64,000 nucleotides of DNA from CAZUAQ01 sp964618455. GTDB lineage: Bacteria; Planctomycetota; Phycisphaerae; UBA1845; PWPN01. Shown here piece after piece: positions 35,501-44,734 of this stretch. The notes below the pieces were generated by a model. The model saw only the letters and a list, made by a program, of their open reading frames with translations, made no database searches and was not told where the DNA came from. The stretch covers positions 1-64,000 of the forward strand of contig CAZUAQ010000011.1 in NCBI GenBank assembly GCA_964618455.1, in the 5' to 3' direction. Positions within the stretch are counted from its first letter, which is position 1. Every line of letters begins with the position of its first letter. Both the position numbers and the translations under genes were made by a program.

Positions 35501-36061
35501 GTGACGGACAGCAACGGTTTCGGTTTCGAGAATCCTGAAGCCTTCACGCGCATGTGGACGGAATTCGCGTCGAAGATGGCCTCTGCAGGGGTCTCTTTCG
35601 GCCCGGAGAGTCCTCCTCCGGAGGCCGCGCGGCAGGTGCGCGACGCCATGTTCAACGCGCTCTCGGGCTACTGTGAAGAATACATGCGTTCACCGCAGTT
35701 TCTTGCGACGATGAAGCAGTCCATGGACAACGCCATTGCCTTTCGCAAGCAGATGAACACGTACTTGAACCGGATGCATCATGAGTTTCAGGGTGTGAGT
35801 CAGGAGGACATGGACGGCCTGATGAACATGATGAGTGACGTCCAGAAGACAGTCTTGCGACGCCTGGACGGTCTGGCGAGTCGGTTGGACACACTGAGCG
35901 AACGGCTGGAGCAACTGGAAAGCCGCACGGAAACATCAGAGGCGGGGACATCCTCCGAATCCGCAGCGAAGCGCAGTCCGAAGCGAAAAACCAAGACCCC
36001 GTCGACCACCAAGAGTGCCACCGCCAAAGCCCCCCGAAAACGTACCAAGAAGCGAGGGTGA
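35501..36061 (+). CDS. phaE: PhaE-like subunit of class III PHA synthase with a lysine-rich C-terminal tail
   Basis: A 186-residue protein directly before phaC (3-base gap). GTG at 35501 is preferred because AGGAGG (35488-35493) lies 7 bases before it; another GTG at 35495 is too close. Helices at about 40-130 (FLATMKQSMDNAIAFRKQMNTYL... MNMMSDVQKTVLRRLDGLASRLDTLSERLEQLE) resemble the C-terminal part of PhaE, which activates PhaC. The protein is much shorter than typical PhaE (about 350). The last 35 residues are a Lys/Ser/Thr/Ala tail (KRKTKTPSTTKSATAK) like the histone-like DNA-binding tails of PhaF-type phasins. Confidence 0.75.
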   Translation: MTDSNGFGFENPEAFTRMWTEFASKMASAGVSFGPESPPPEAARQVRDAMFNALSGYCEEYMRSPQFLATMKQSMDNAIAFRKQMNTYLNRMHHEFQGVSQEDMDGLMNMMSDVQKTVLRRLDGLASRLDTLSERLEQLESRTETSEAGTSSESAAKRSPKRKTKTPSTTKSATAKAPRKRTKKRG

Positions 36062-36064
36062 TCC

Positions 36065-37165
36065 ATGACACAGACCACTGATATCCCCAATCCCTGGAAC
36101 TCGGTCTTCGACGCGATGACGCAGGAAGGCGTGGCGAACCTGAAGAGGATGGGTCGCATCCCGCATCTCTGGTCCCAGGCCATGCGCGTTCGCAAAGGGG
36201 CGACACCGAGCGAGGTGGTCTATCGCGATAAGCAGATTCGCCTGCTCCACTACACCGGCGGCGAGGATGCCGAAGTCAAGCATCGAACGCCGCTGCTGTT
36301 CGTGTTCGCGCTGGTGAACCGGCCGTACATCCTGGACCTGCGGCCTGACAAGAGCGTGGTCCGGCACTTTGTGGATGCCGGCTTCGATACCTACATGATC
36401 GATTGGGGCGTGCCGACACATGCGGATCGCCATCGCACGATGGAGGATTACATCAACGGCTATCTTCACGACATCGTCGAAGAGGTGGCGGCAATCTCGG
36501 GAAGCGAGCAGGTCAGCATCCTCGGGTACTGTATGGGCGGGACGATGAGCAGCATCTTCACGGCGTTGCATCCGGAGCGTGTGAAGAATCTGATCCTCCT
36601 GGCGGCGGGCATTGATTTCGAGACGCGGGAAGGGTTGCTGAACCTGTGGACCGACGAAAAGGTTTTCAACGTCGATGATTTCGTCGATGCCTACGGCAAC
36701 TGCCCTCCGGAGTTTCTGCAGGCCTCGTTCCTGATGCTCAAACCCATTCAGAATCTGATTCAGAAACCGATCAGTTTCCTGGAACGCCTGGACAACGAGA
36801 AATTCATCGACGAGTTCCTGACCATGGAGACCTGGCTGAACGACAACATCCCGGTTCCGGGCGAGGTCTACCGGAAGTTCGTGCGCGACCTTTACCAGAA
36901 GAATCTCCTGGTCAAAGACAAACTTCGAATCGGCGGGGAGACGGTGCGTTTGAAAGACATCAGCTGCCCGGTGCTGAATCTCGTGGCCCAGAACGACGAT
37001 CTCGTGCCCTGCGCGCAGAGTCTCGGGTTCTGCGATTGCGTAGGGTCACAGGATCGCAAGACGATCACCATGAAGACCGGACACATCGGGATGGCGGTGA
37101 GTAGCCGCGCGCAACGCGAACTCTGGCCGGCGGCAGTGGATTGGCTGGCCGAGCGGGATACGTAG
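36065..37165 (+). CDS. phaC: Class III poly(R)-hydroxyalkanoate synthase catalytic subunit
   Basis: A 366-residue polymerase that joins (R)-3-hydroxyacyl-CoA monomers into polymer and releases CoA at the granule surface. The lipase-like box GYCMGG holds the nucleophile Cys156; Asp311 (LVAQNDDLVP) and His340 (TGHIGM) complete the triad. Spacing (155 and 29 residues) and the short length are those of class III enzymes such as Allochromatium, which need PhaE. It follows the PhaE-like gene after three bases. A tandem 15-bp duplication (37154-37183) includes its stop codon. Confidence 0.94.
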   Translation: MTQTTDIPNPWNSVFDAMTQEGVANLKRMGRIPHLWSQAMRVRKGATPSEVVYRDKQIRLLHYTGGEDAEVKHRTPLLFVFALVNRPYILDLRPDKSVVRHFVDAGFDTYMIDWGVPTHADRHRTMEDYINGYLHDIVEEVAAISGSEQVSILGYCMGGTMSSIFTALHPERVKNLILLAAGIDFETREGLLNLWTDEKVFNVDDFVDAYGNCPPEFLQASFLMLKPIQNLIQKPISFLERLDNEKFIDEFLTMETWLNDNIPVPGEVYRKFVRDLYQKNLLVKDKLRIGGETVRLKDISCPVLNLVAQNDDLVPCAQSLGFCDCVGSQDRKTITMKTGHIGMAVSSRAQRELWPAAVDWLAERDT

Positions 37166-37183
37166 GGGCGGGATGCGTAGGGG
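37154..37183. repeat. Tandem 15-bp duplication over the phaC stop
   Basis: CGGGATACGTAGGGG (37154-37168) and CGGGATGCGTAGGGG (37169-37183) differ at one base. The first copy contains the TAG of phaC. Confidence 0.7.
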
Positions 37184-37260
37184 ATCGTACATCGTGGATC
37201 GTTGATTGTGGTTGGCGAGCAGCGGGTTGTTGCTGGTGAGGCTTGATTCAGGTCTCTTCC

Positions 37261-38472
37261 TCATGCCGATTGGGCAGATGCTCTTTCGTGTTCCATGTCA
37301 TTCTGGTCCTGGGTCAGCGTTCGCGTGGTCATCGCGGAATCGATGAGCCGGCTGATCTGGTCGAGACGGGCTGTCCAGGATTCGCTCTTCATCGCCTGCG
37401 AACGTTGCCGGCGATCTTCCAGGCTGTTGCATTGAAGTGCCTCGTCACAGCAGCGCACGGTGTCCTCGATGCTGTCCGCCAGCCAGACCGAGCGCGGCAT
37501 GCCGCTGACGGCGGGAAGGCTGGTGCAGACGGACGGGATGCCCGAGGCGAGATACTCGTAAAGCTTGATGGGGTTCGCGTTGTACGTCAGGGCGTTCTGC
37601 TTGAAGGGGATGAGCGCCACGTCGAAGCATTGCAGATAGTTGGGCAGCACCTGGTGGCTTCGACCGCCAAGCCAGTGAATGTTGGACAGCCCGTGGCACG
37701 CGCCGCGCGGCGCCATTTCCGGTCCGATCATGACAATGGACGCGTCGGGGCGTTTCCGGGCGAGGCCGGCCACGAGATCGAGATCCACCCATTCGCCGAC
37801 CAGCCCGACGAAGCCGAGGATCGGCCGGGGCAGCGCGCGCAGTTCCTTGGGGATCGGGAGATTCTTCTCGACCGCGCGGGAGAGGCGGTTGTAGTTCACG
37901 CCATGTTGCACGAAGTGGACATTCGGATGACCCTGCTTCTTGGCTTCATAGAGCGGGGGCGACGTGGTGACGACGAGGTCGCTGACGGCCATGAGTTCAC
38001 GCTCACGTCGCTCGATGAGGGTGCGATCGTAGCCGGGAAACTCGCCGAAGGCGTCGACGCAGTAGTACAGGACGAGTTCCTCGTTGAACGCGCCGACCAG
38101 GTCGGAGATGTCCGGAGCGAAACTCCAGATCTGCACGGGGCGCTGAGGCAGATGTTCGACGACGCGGTTCACGGCGCGGCTGACATTCCACTTGTTCCAC
38201 TTCCTCGCCCAGGTGGATCCGGGCAATGGAATCTGAAACGGCGTGAGGACGGAGATGGACTCCGAGACCTGGCGGGGACCCTGGCGCACCTGCCAGAGGC
38301 GTCCCGCGATATGGTTGAGATCGGCGAAACCGAAATTGGGCTTTCGGGATGCATGCCAGTTCACCCAGACAATATTGTTCCGCTCCGCCAGCGTCTTCAT
38401 GATGTGGTGCTTGCTGGTGGGATGGTAGTCCCAGCCACTGGCGAAACAGATGATGGTTTTTCCCTGAACCAC
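37261..38472 (-). CDS. Glycosyltransferase (GT4-like) of the exopolysaccharide operon
   Basis: A 403-residue cytoplasmic glycosyltransferase with two Rossmann halves. GTG at 38472 has GGCAGGGG nearby and lies 12 bases after the previous gene's stop. The N-terminal half reads TIICFASGWDYHPTSKHHIMKTLA, and the C-terminal half has the UDP-sugar region typical of GT-B enzymes: PRPILGFVGLVGEWVDLDLV, IHWLGGRSHQVLPNYLQCFDVALIPFK, and PIKLYEYLASGIPSVCT (the conserved acidic end of the donor site). It is last in the leftward operon and would add one sugar to the repeat unit. Sugar and acceptor unknown. Confidence 0.85.
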   Translation of the reverse strand: MVQGKTIICFASGWDYHPTSKHHIMKTLAERNNIVWVNWHASRKPNFGFADLNHIAGRLWQVRQGPRQVSESISVLTPFQIPLPGSTWARKWNKWNVSRAVNRVVEHLPQRPVQIWSFAPDISDLVGAFNEELVLYYCVDAFGEFPGYDRTLIERRERELMAVSDLVVTTSPPLYEAKKQGHPNVHFVQHGVNYNRLSRAVEKNLPIPKELRALPRPILGFVGLVGEWVDLDLVAGLARKRPDASIVMIGPEMAPRGACHGLSNIHWLGGRSHQVLPNYLQCFDVALIPFKQNALTYNANPIKLYEYLASGIPSVCTSLPAVSGMPRSVWLADSIEDTVRCCDEALQCNSLEDRRQRSQAMKSESWTARLDQISRLIDSAMTTRTLTQDQNDMEHERASAQSA

Positions 38473-38484
38473 AGTAACCCCTGC

Positions 38485-39753
38485 CTACACGGCACAACGT
38501 TCTGGGCCGGCCGGGTGAAGGGGCAAGACAGGTATCCCTTCCCGTTCGGCTCCCGTTAACAGACGTTCCAACTTACGCGAACCGAGATCGGCCCGATGAT
38601 GCTTGCGAACAAACTCCCACGCGGCCTGCCCGAGTCGCGAGGCGAGCACGTCCCGGTCGAGCACGTGGAGGACCGACTCGGCGAAGTCCGCAGGTTCGCG
38701 CGCGACGAGCCACTCCTGACGGTCGCGCGCTTCAATGCCTTCGGCCACGCCGGGAGACACCACGCAGGGTCGACCCGCGGCCATGGCCATGAGTACTTTG
38801 ATCTGAATACCGCGCGCGATGCGGACCGGGGCGACGACGACGCGGCTCTGCTCGAGATAGGGCGCGATCTCGGGCACGGTGCCGGAGACGATGACGCGGT
38901 GATCGCGTGACAGGCGACGCACCTCACGCGTGGGCGACCGCCCGACGATGAAGAAGCGGGCGTCGGGGCGCTGATCCAGGATGCGCGGCCACACATGCTT
39001 GACGAACCAGCATGCCGCATCGACGTTAGGCGCGTAATCCATGGCCCCGACAAAGGTAACGACCGGTTCAGTCGACAGGGGCGGCGGCGCGGCCATCTGG
39101 GCATTTCGCCAGGGAACGTCGAGAGGGATGCCCGGCTCGATGACGTGAAGTTTGCCCCGGAGTGCATCATCATTCACGTGGCTCACTTCACGCTGATTCA
39201 CGACGACGCCGGCATCGGCACGTTTGAGCCAGTCCTTCTCACGTCGGGCGAGTCGCACACCTTCACAACGGTACACCCAACGTAACGGTGGGCGAGCCCT
39301 CTTCGCGAGTTCAAGCCACTTGGCGCTGTCGAAGTCGTCGAACTCGAGTACATGACGCGGGGCGTCGACGCTCAGGGCGAGGTCAGCCATTCCGGAAGAG
39401 AATGCGAGCACGGCATCGAATCCGATCGACCGCGACCACCGGGTGATCTGCGTCCGCAATCGCGGCGTGTCGAAGTAGCGTTCCGTGGCGGAACGTCCGG
39501 AGAGCAGGCTTCGCAATCCACGTAAGCCGGCGCGGTGGCGGCGCAAGGGCTCGGCGTAGACGGCGCGGCAACGCTTCTTCCATGCTTCCAGGGATGACAA
39601 GGCCGATTCCGTGTCGCGCCGTTCGTGATCGAGATATCCCGCCAGCCAGACATCGTGACGTTCGGAAAGATCGGCGAGTTGACACGCGATACGCTGCTTC
39701 GCGCCGCGGTCGGCGGGGCAGGGCAGTCGATGGATGAGAATGAGCAGGTTCAT
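38485..39753 (-). CDS. XrtA/PEP-CTERM-associated glycosyltransferase (TIGR03087-like)
   Basis: A 422-residue sugar transferase. The ATG at 39753 gives MNLLILIHRLPCPADRGAKQR, which matches the start of the exosortase-linked family; a GTG at 39771 with AGGA upstream is the alternative. The middle holds VLEFDDFDSAKWLELAKRA and the C-terminal half the GT-B donor site: VVTFVGAMDYAPNVDAACWFVKHVWPRI, FFIVGRSPTREV, VSGTVPEIAPYLEQSRVVVAPVRIARGIQIKVLMAMAAGRPCV. The family is found with PEP-CTERM/exosortase exopolysaccharide loci and the FemAB and chain-length genes, as here. Role: assembly of the surface glycan. Confidence 0.88.
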   Translation of the reverse strand: MNLLILIHRLPCPADRGAKQRIACQLADLSERHDVWLAGYLDHERRDTESALSSLEAWKKRCRAVYAEPLRRHRAGLRGLRSLLSGRSATERYFDTPRLRTQITRWSRSIGFDAVLAFSSGMADLALSVDAPRHVLEFDDFDSAKWLELAKRARPPLRWVYRCEGVRLARREKDWLKRADAGVVVNQREVSHVNDDALRGKLHVIEPGIPLDVPWRNAQMAAPPPLSTEPVVTFVGAMDYAPNVDAACWFVKHVWPRILDQRPDARFFIVGRSPTREVRRLSRDHRVIVSGTVPEIAPYLEQSRVVVAPVRIARGIQIKVLMAMAAGRPCVVSPGVAEGIEARDRQEWLVAREPADFAESVLHVLDRDVLASRLGQAAWEFVRKHHRADLGSRKLERLLTGAEREGIPVLPLHPAGPERCAV

Positions 39754-39840
39754 CACGCGTTCGCTCGTCACTTCGGTCCTGAGTTCGTTCGTTCACGTTC
39801 GCCGTCACAATTCACGGATGAGCTGTTCATCCACTTCGGG

Positions 39841-40908
39841 CTACCCGGGGATGGATCGCGTCAGCCAGGCCCCGAGCGGGCGGGTCACTGCCAGCGGCAG
39901 CTTCGGCCAAACGCGCCGGGCCAGCGCCAGTTTCGGATTCGCCGGGGTCAGGTCCGGGGCCCGCCCGCCTTCCGGCACGTAGTACTGGTAATGCAGCGGT
40001 GTCGGCTCGAAGCCCTGGAACCGTTTGAAGTCGTAGGCACCCTTGTTGTCGATGCGTGATCGGCCGAAATCGAACATGCGGCATCCGAGTTCCACGCCGC
40101 GTTCCATGGCGGCAAGATACATCAGGTTGTTCGGGTGCATTCTGGCGTAGGCTTCGTCATACCCGGAGAAGTAGGGCATCAGCGTATCGCCGTAGCCGAA
40201 GCTGATGAGCCCAGCCACCGGATTGCCACCGTGCATCACGAGTTGCACCAGGTGTCGGCAGCGCGCCGTGGCGTGGGAGGCGAATGCCGAGGTGCGTTCC
40301 AGTAGCGCGTTGAAGAATCGTGTGGGGTAATTCAAGGAGGCGAGTCGTCGCATGCTCCGGCTGTACAACTCCCACACGGTGTCAAGGTGCTCGTCGCCGT
40401 CGACAGTGGTGAGTCCGTGGCGTTCCCGTGCCTGTCGGGCGGCAGCCCGAGCCTTGCGGGGCATCTCACCGATCACGCGTTGCGGATCGTCGGGAAGATG
40501 CTTACGGAACGTCACGTAGCGTGTCACGACCGGAAGCTGCGGCCATTGCCGCTCCATCGATCGGATATCGATCCACTGGGCATTCAGGCGGGTGGCCAGG
40601 TTCTGGGCGTGGCTCAGAAGGGCCTCCCGCGCCTCATCATCATCAGCGAGCGTTCCGCCATAGACTCCGTAAGGTACGCTGACGAGAATCCTGCCCGCCA
40701 GGTAGCTGGATATCCGCATCAACGGAAAGACGCCGACCAGCCGATCCTCACGCCAGGCGGCGAGGTAGTGGCTGTCATGCGGAAAGGCGTCGAGAATCGC
40801 GTCGCGCCACACGAGTGTATGGAAAAAGGTGCCGTCGGCGTGGGCGTCCACGTAGGCTTCCCATGTCGAAGCCTTCGACTCGTTCAGTTGTGTCACGCGG
40901 AGTTTCAT
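39841..40908 (-). CDS. FemAB-like protein of the XrtA/PEP-CTERM system
   Basis: A 355-residue GNAT-fold aminoacyl/acyl-transferase-like protein. ATG at 40908 is chosen because GGAG is 6 bases upstream and the frame then starts after the stop of the kinase gene. The FemAB pattern is clear: FFHTLVWRDAILDAFPHDSHYLAAW, then RKARAAARQARERHGL and PVAGLISFGYGDTLMPYFSGYDEAYARMHPNNLMYLAAM, and FDFGRSRIDNKGAYDFKRFQGF. This combination is that of the exosortase-associated subfamily (TIGR03019). It probably modifies the exopolysaccharide or an attached lipid. Fourth gene of the operon. Confidence 0.88.
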   Translation of the reverse strand: MKLRVTQLNESKASTWEAYVDAHADGTFFHTLVWRDAILDAFPHDSHYLAAWREDRLVGVFPLMRISSYLAGRILVSVPYGVYGGTLADDDEAREALLSHAQNLATRLNAQWIDIRSMERQWPQLPVVTRYVTFRKHLPDDPQRVIGEMPRKARAAARQARERHGLTTVDGDEHLDTVWELYSRSMRRLASLNYPTRFFNALLERTSAFASHATARCRHLVQLVMHGGNPVAGLISFGYGDTLMPYFSGYDEAYARMHPNNLMYLAAMERGVELGCRMFDFGRSRIDNKGAYDFKRFQGFEPTPLHYQYYVPEGGRAPDLTPANPKLALARRVWPKLPLAVTRPLGAWLTRSIPG

Positions 40909-40918
40909 ACCGGCTCCG

Positions 40919-41875
40919 TCAGGCCTCTTGCTCGTAATAATCATGCGGATCGGTGTAGCCCATGGTGGCGTCGTCGTAGCCCGCCAGGATGCAGCCGGCG
41001 ATGTTGACGTGATTGGCTTTGAGCAGCTTCACGCTTCGCTTGAGCAGGGATTCGGGAGTCCGGTTCATCCGGATCACCATGATGACCGAATGGCAGAGCG
41101 GTGCGATCAGGCCGATGTCCGAGGCGGTATTCACCGGTGGGGTATCGATCAGCGTGTAGTGGAACCGATCGTTGAGCTCGCGGAACATGGCGCTGACGTG
41201 CGAGCCGGACAGCACCTCGGAGATGTCGGCGTCGGTTTCCCGGCCCGCCGGAATCAGGAAGAGATTCTCTTTCGAGACACGCAGGCCGACTTCGGCGAGT
41301 TTCTTCTCGCCGCGGAGAACCTCAGTCATGCCGGGCCGATCCTCGGTCTGAAATAATCTCGTCAGGCCGCGCTGCCGGAAGTCGAGATCGACCATGGCGA
41401 TGCGGAGGTGGCGCAGCTCCGCCATGCTGAAGCCCATGTTGGCGGCGGTGATCGTCTTGCCTTCGCGGGGCTGACTCGAGGTCAGGACGATCGATCGGGC
41501 GCTGCCGCTGGGATTGCTGGTGAGCAGACGCGTGCGGACGGAGCGATACTTCTCGGCGATAGTGGATTTGGGCTCGTGGTGCATGACGACTTCAGGTGAG
41601 ATGCCGTCGACGTCCAGGAGCGGTCCCTGCACCGGGGGCAGATTCGGGAGGACCATGGCATCAAGAATGGAGCCGGTGCGCGAGGACGTATACTGTGATT
41701 CATTGATCACGTTTTCGTGGGAACGCGAGACGGGTTCGCTCGAGATGCGGGAAGCCCGGGGGGGATCCGTACTGACCGGCGCCCCTTGTTGCTCGCGCTC
41801 GCGTTGAGCTCGTTTTAATGCTTCTGCGATCCGTCCCATGTCCGCAATTCCATTCATCGGCGAGCGGTCGCGCAT
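40919..41875 (-). CDS. BY-kinase-like exopolysaccharide tyrosine kinase (CpsD/CapB type)
   Basis: A 318-residue cytoplasmic ATPase/tyrosine kinase that controls polymer length with the Wzz-like protein encoded just upstream. GAGAGG before ATG 41875 sets the start. The Walker A loop reads LTSSQPREGKTITAANM, Walker A' IAMVDLDFRQRG, and Walker B YTLIDTPPVNTASDIG. The C-terminus holds tyrosines in AGYDDATMGYTDPHDYYEQEA, the autophosphorylation cluster of the family. The first 110 residues are a flexible, charged region. Encoded as a separate polypeptide from the membrane partner, as in Firmicutes-type CpsC/CpsD and exosortase loci. Confidence 0.9.
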   Translation of the reverse strand: MRDRSPMNGIADMGRIAEALKRAQREREQQGAPVSTDPPRASRISSEPVSRSHENVINESQYTSSRTGSILDAMVLPNLPPVQGPLLDVDGISPEVVMHHEPKSTIAEKYRSVRTRLLTSNPSGSARSIVLTSSQPREGKTITAANMGFSMAELRHLRIAMVDLDFRQRGLTRLFQTEDRPGMTEVLRGEKKLAEVGLRVSKENLFLIPAGRETDADISEVLSGSHVSAMFRELNDRFHYTLIDTPPVNTASDIGLIAPLCHSVIMVIRMNRTPESLLKRSVKLLKANHVNIAGCILAGYDDATMGYTDPHDYYEQEA

Positions 41876-41896
41876 GCGGACCTCTCGCCATCGTGT

Positions 41897-43627
41897 CTAG
41901 GTCGCCCAGAGCCTCTTCACCTGGTCGATGATGTTTTCGTACATCATGGGCTGCGTCAGGCTGATGTAGATCAACAGGCTGACCGCCATGATGCCCACGG
42001 TCTCGACCATGGCCACGGCGGGAAGAAGTTGTTGCCTGAGTATCCACGTCCGCATTCGTCCGGTTCGAATTTCACCGATGGTTTCCAGAACGGGTATCCC
42101 GAGCGTCTGTCGCACGCGCGACGGATGCCGCAACGAGCGATCGAGAAGTTCACGCAGGAAGACCAGGGCAGCGCCGAGTCCCAGCCCCACACCGGAGGCC
42201 ATCGTGAAGACGCCCAGCAGGGTGGGATATTCAGGGATCAGTTTGGAACGCGCTTCATCGATGATCGCAAACTGGATACCACGATCCTGCGTTGTGGCGA
42301 CGAGGACTTGCTCGAGCGTCTCCGCGTGCTTGTTCCAGACACGGAGATCCGCCCGGGCATCATCCAGCTCCTGCTGCATGGCCATGAATTCCTCGCGACG
42401 CTCGAACAGCCTTCGCTTACTCTCGCCGATCTCTTTGATAGCCTGCCGATGCTCGAGTTCACCAGCTTCCAACTCGGCGATGGTCGTGAGGTTGAGATCG
42501 CGCTCCATCTCGATACGTCGCTTCTCCGCCTCCCACGCCTCACGAGGATCCTGCTGGACCGTTTCGGGCCTTTCCGTGGGAGTCAGCCATTGCGGAGTGC
42601 TTTCCATCTTCCGGCGACGAATGTCGATCTTGTTCAGCAGGCCCACGATCTTCGGATGCTCGTCCGTCAGCGTGGTCCGGAGGTCCGCCACCTGCTCCTC
42701 GAGGTGCTGGATCTCCTTGTCCAATTCCTTCCAGGTCGGATTGACGACACGCGCTTCCACCTGCGGTCTCGTGGGAAGGGCCGTGAATCCCTCTTCGGCC
42801 TGCTCCTCGATTTCGCCCAGATACTCTTCCTGGGCTTCGAGCTTGGCGCGCGCTGCCTTGAGAAGCTCGCGAATTTCGTCGAGGGCGCGGGTCTCGGCCT
42901 CGAGCCGCCGATCGAGCACGTCCGGATCGTCGGGCATCACACCCGGGTGATCGAGCCCGAACTGAATCTGTTCCCACATCAGCCGGGCGACCCGCTTCTT
43001 TCGACCGGCCGCCTCTTTGCGGAAGAACTCGTGAGACTGGTGGAGGATGTCGGAGATCTTCGTTTGCATCAGCGTGACGTAGTTGTCCATGATGCGCGAG
43101 ATCATCTTCTCGCCGAGTTGAGGATTCTTTCCCTCGTAACGCAGGTAAATGACATCCTGGCGATTACCGTTCTGAACCAGGCGATGACTCAGGTCTCCGG
43201 CCAGCCCGGAGATGAATTGCCTGCGCTCGAATTTCGCTTCATCGGTCAATCGTCCTTCAGGACCGACCGGAAGATGGTCGAGGAGGCCGAGTTGGTCCAC
43301 GGCCCGGGCGACGGCATCGTATCCCAGGAGATCGACGGGCGCGGCTTCACGCAATGTCGTGAACGAATACGGGGTGTTGGTCTGGATCAGGCTGCTCAGC
43401 ACGACGTCATCCGCGCGTTCGAACGAGGCCGTGGCCACGTACACGCGGGGGACGAACAGGCTGACCACCAGGACAAGAAGCGCGCCGGTAAGAATCGGCA
43501 GAATGAAAAGCCACTTCCGTCGGCGCAGGATTTCGAGGAACTTGCCCAGCACCTGCTGGAGGTCGCTGTCGCCGGCCTGCTGCAGCCCGGTGTTGCGCGG
43601 CCCGAAAAGTAGGGGTGGTGTATGCAT
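41897..43627 (-). CDS. Wzz/GumC-like chain-length determinant membrane protein
   Basis: A 576-residue inner-membrane protein, with a transmembrane segment near residue 38 (KWLFILPILTGALLVLVVSLFVP) and another near 550 (AVAMVETVGIMAVSLLIYIS). Between them is a periplasmic domain and a long coiled coil (about 200-450; rich in Glu/Lys/Arg/Leu, for example LEEQVADLRTTLTDEHPKIVGLLNKIDIRRR). This is the Wzz/GumC arrangement without the kinase part, which is encoded by the next gene. It would set polymer length and bridge to the Wza-like exporter encoded upstream. AAGG lies upstream of the ATG. Confidence 0.88.
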   Translation of the reverse strand: MHTPPLLFGPRNTGLQQAGDSDLQQVLGKFLEILRRRKWLFILPILTGALLVLVVSLFVPRVYVATASFERADDVVLSSLIQTNTPYSFTTLREAAPVDLLGYDAVARAVDQLGLLDHLPVGPEGRLTDEAKFERRQFISGLAGDLSHRLVQNGNRQDVIYLRYEGKNPQLGEKMISRIMDNYVTLMQTKISDILHQSHEFFRKEAAGRKKRVARLMWEQIQFGLDHPGVMPDDPDVLDRRLEAETRALDEIRELLKAARAKLEAQEEYLGEIEEQAEEGFTALPTRPQVEARVVNPTWKELDKEIQHLEEQVADLRTTLTDEHPKIVGLLNKIDIRRRKMESTPQWLTPTERPETVQQDPREAWEAEKRRIEMERDLNLTTIAELEAGELEHRQAIKEIGESKRRLFERREEFMAMQQELDDARADLRVWNKHAETLEQVLVATTQDRGIQFAIIDEARSKLIPEYPTLLGVFTMASGVGLGLGAALVFLRELLDRSLRHPSRVRQTLGIPVLETIGEIRTGRMRTWILRQQLLPAVAMVETVGIMAVSLLIYISLTQPMMYENIIDQVKRLWAT

Positions 43628-43687
43628 GCCTCGACCTTACTGCTCTCTACCGTACTTCACGGTCTTCCTGGGTCTCCGAGCGAGCGA

Positions 43688-44461
43688 TCAGCGACGTCGG
43701 TAGACGCCTCGCTCTTCGTATTGATCCGAGGTTCGCGCTCCCTGCAACGGCGAGTCGTACAACGACAGCGCCGGTCCGACCGGATACAGCACTTCCCGGA
43801 AACGTTGTCCCATCCATGCAAGCGGCGTGGGCGGTACGTAGATGATGTCACCTTCGTTCAGAAGCAGGTTGCCCCGCATATCGCCGCTGTTCATCATCTT
43901 CTCGACGTCGACCACGATCTCGTGGCGTTCCTCGCTGTTCGGACTGGGGCGAATGACCTTGATCTGCGACTTCCAGGCCAGGAAGGTCGGATTGGCTTCG
44001 GAGAGGACGTCCAGGACGGAGTCCTTGCCGGTGTAGGCGAACGGTCCGGGCGCGGACACTTCCCCGAAGACGTAAACCCGTTTGCTGGCGTACCCCGTGA
44101 CGCGCACCTGCACGCGCGGATCGCGGTAATAGCGCTCGAGGAGCTCACGAAGCTTCTGCGCGATCTCACCGGGGGTCAGGCCGGAGACCTTGACTTCGCC
44201 CAGCAGAGATAGAGTGATTTTGCCGTCGACACTGATGCGTTGCTGGGCGCCGTCGATCTCGGCGACGTTGGGGGAGGTGATGGCAATGACATCGGGAGGA
44301 TCCACACGGTAGCGTGTGGCGGTGACGTCGTGATTGTGCTCCTGAACGAAGACTTTGAGATCTTCGTACTTGCGGGCGCACCCGGAAAGCAGCACGAGCA
44401 GGATGCCGGCCGTCAGCAGGCCGGTTCGGCGGATTCGAACTGGGGTCGGTACGTCTTTCAT
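43688..44461 (-). CDS. Wza-like polysaccharide export lipoprotein
   Basis: A 257-residue outer-membrane lipoprotein (lipobox LLSGC at about residue 27), first gene of the leftward exopolysaccharide operon. ATG at 44461 has AGGGA upstream. The polysaccharide export domain (PF02563) begins at RYRVDPPDVIAITSPN and DGKITLSLLGEVKVSGLTPGEIAQKLRELL, followed by a SLBB domain (about 120-215; RVYVFGEVSAPGPFAYTGKDSVLDVLSEA and NEGDIIYVPP). It would form the export pore for the glycan across the outer membrane. Confidence 0.9.
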   Translation of the reverse strand: MKDVPTPVRIRRTGLLTAGILLVLLSGCARKYEDLKVFVQEHNHDVTATRYRVDPPDVIAITSPNVAEIDGAQQRISVDGKITLSLLGEVKVSGLTPGEIAQKLRELLERYYRDPRVQVRVTGYASKRVYVFGEVSAPGPFAYTGKDSVLDVLSEANPTFLAWKSQIKVIRPSPNSEERHEIVVDVEKMMNSGDMRGNLLLNEGDIIYVPPTPLAWMGQRFREVLYPVGPALSLYDSPLQGARTSDQYEERGVYRRR

Positions 44462-44636
44462 GATGTCATCCCTGACTGGGAACCGGCGTTCCCGGCTTCC
44501 GAACCTCTGCGGCGATTCCTTCACCGGCCTGAGGAGCGGTCACATACTCCGTGTCCCGTTCATCGGTCGTCCCGGCGGGGAGTTCGACTTATCTCCGCTT
44601 TTTTTTCGGTCCCCCGGTCTTGCCTCAAGACGCTAT

Positions 44637-44691
44637 TCGGACGGTCCGATAGAACGCGTTGATGTGCAGGTGAGACGAGGTGCGTCCGATA
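44637..44691. promoter_or_regulatory. Palindrome TCGGAC-G-GTCCGA and a spaced repeat in the divergent exopolysaccharide/ExeA gap
   Basis: The palindrome at 44637-44649 is followed by a second GTCCGATA (44684-44691) exactly 40 bases after the first (44644-44651). The 273-base gap 44462-44734 separates the Wza-like gene from the ExeA-like gene and also has a T8 run near 44600. I found no clear sigma-54 box. Confidence 0.35.
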
Positions 44692-44734
44692 ACGCCTCAT
44701 TGGACCGATCAGCGTCTTCAGGGAGTAGGTCGAC

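Noticed and set aside
42029..43612. 527-codon plus-strand frame opposite the Wzz-like gene
   Set aside because: Shadow of a gene with transmembrane and coiled-coil features and operon context.
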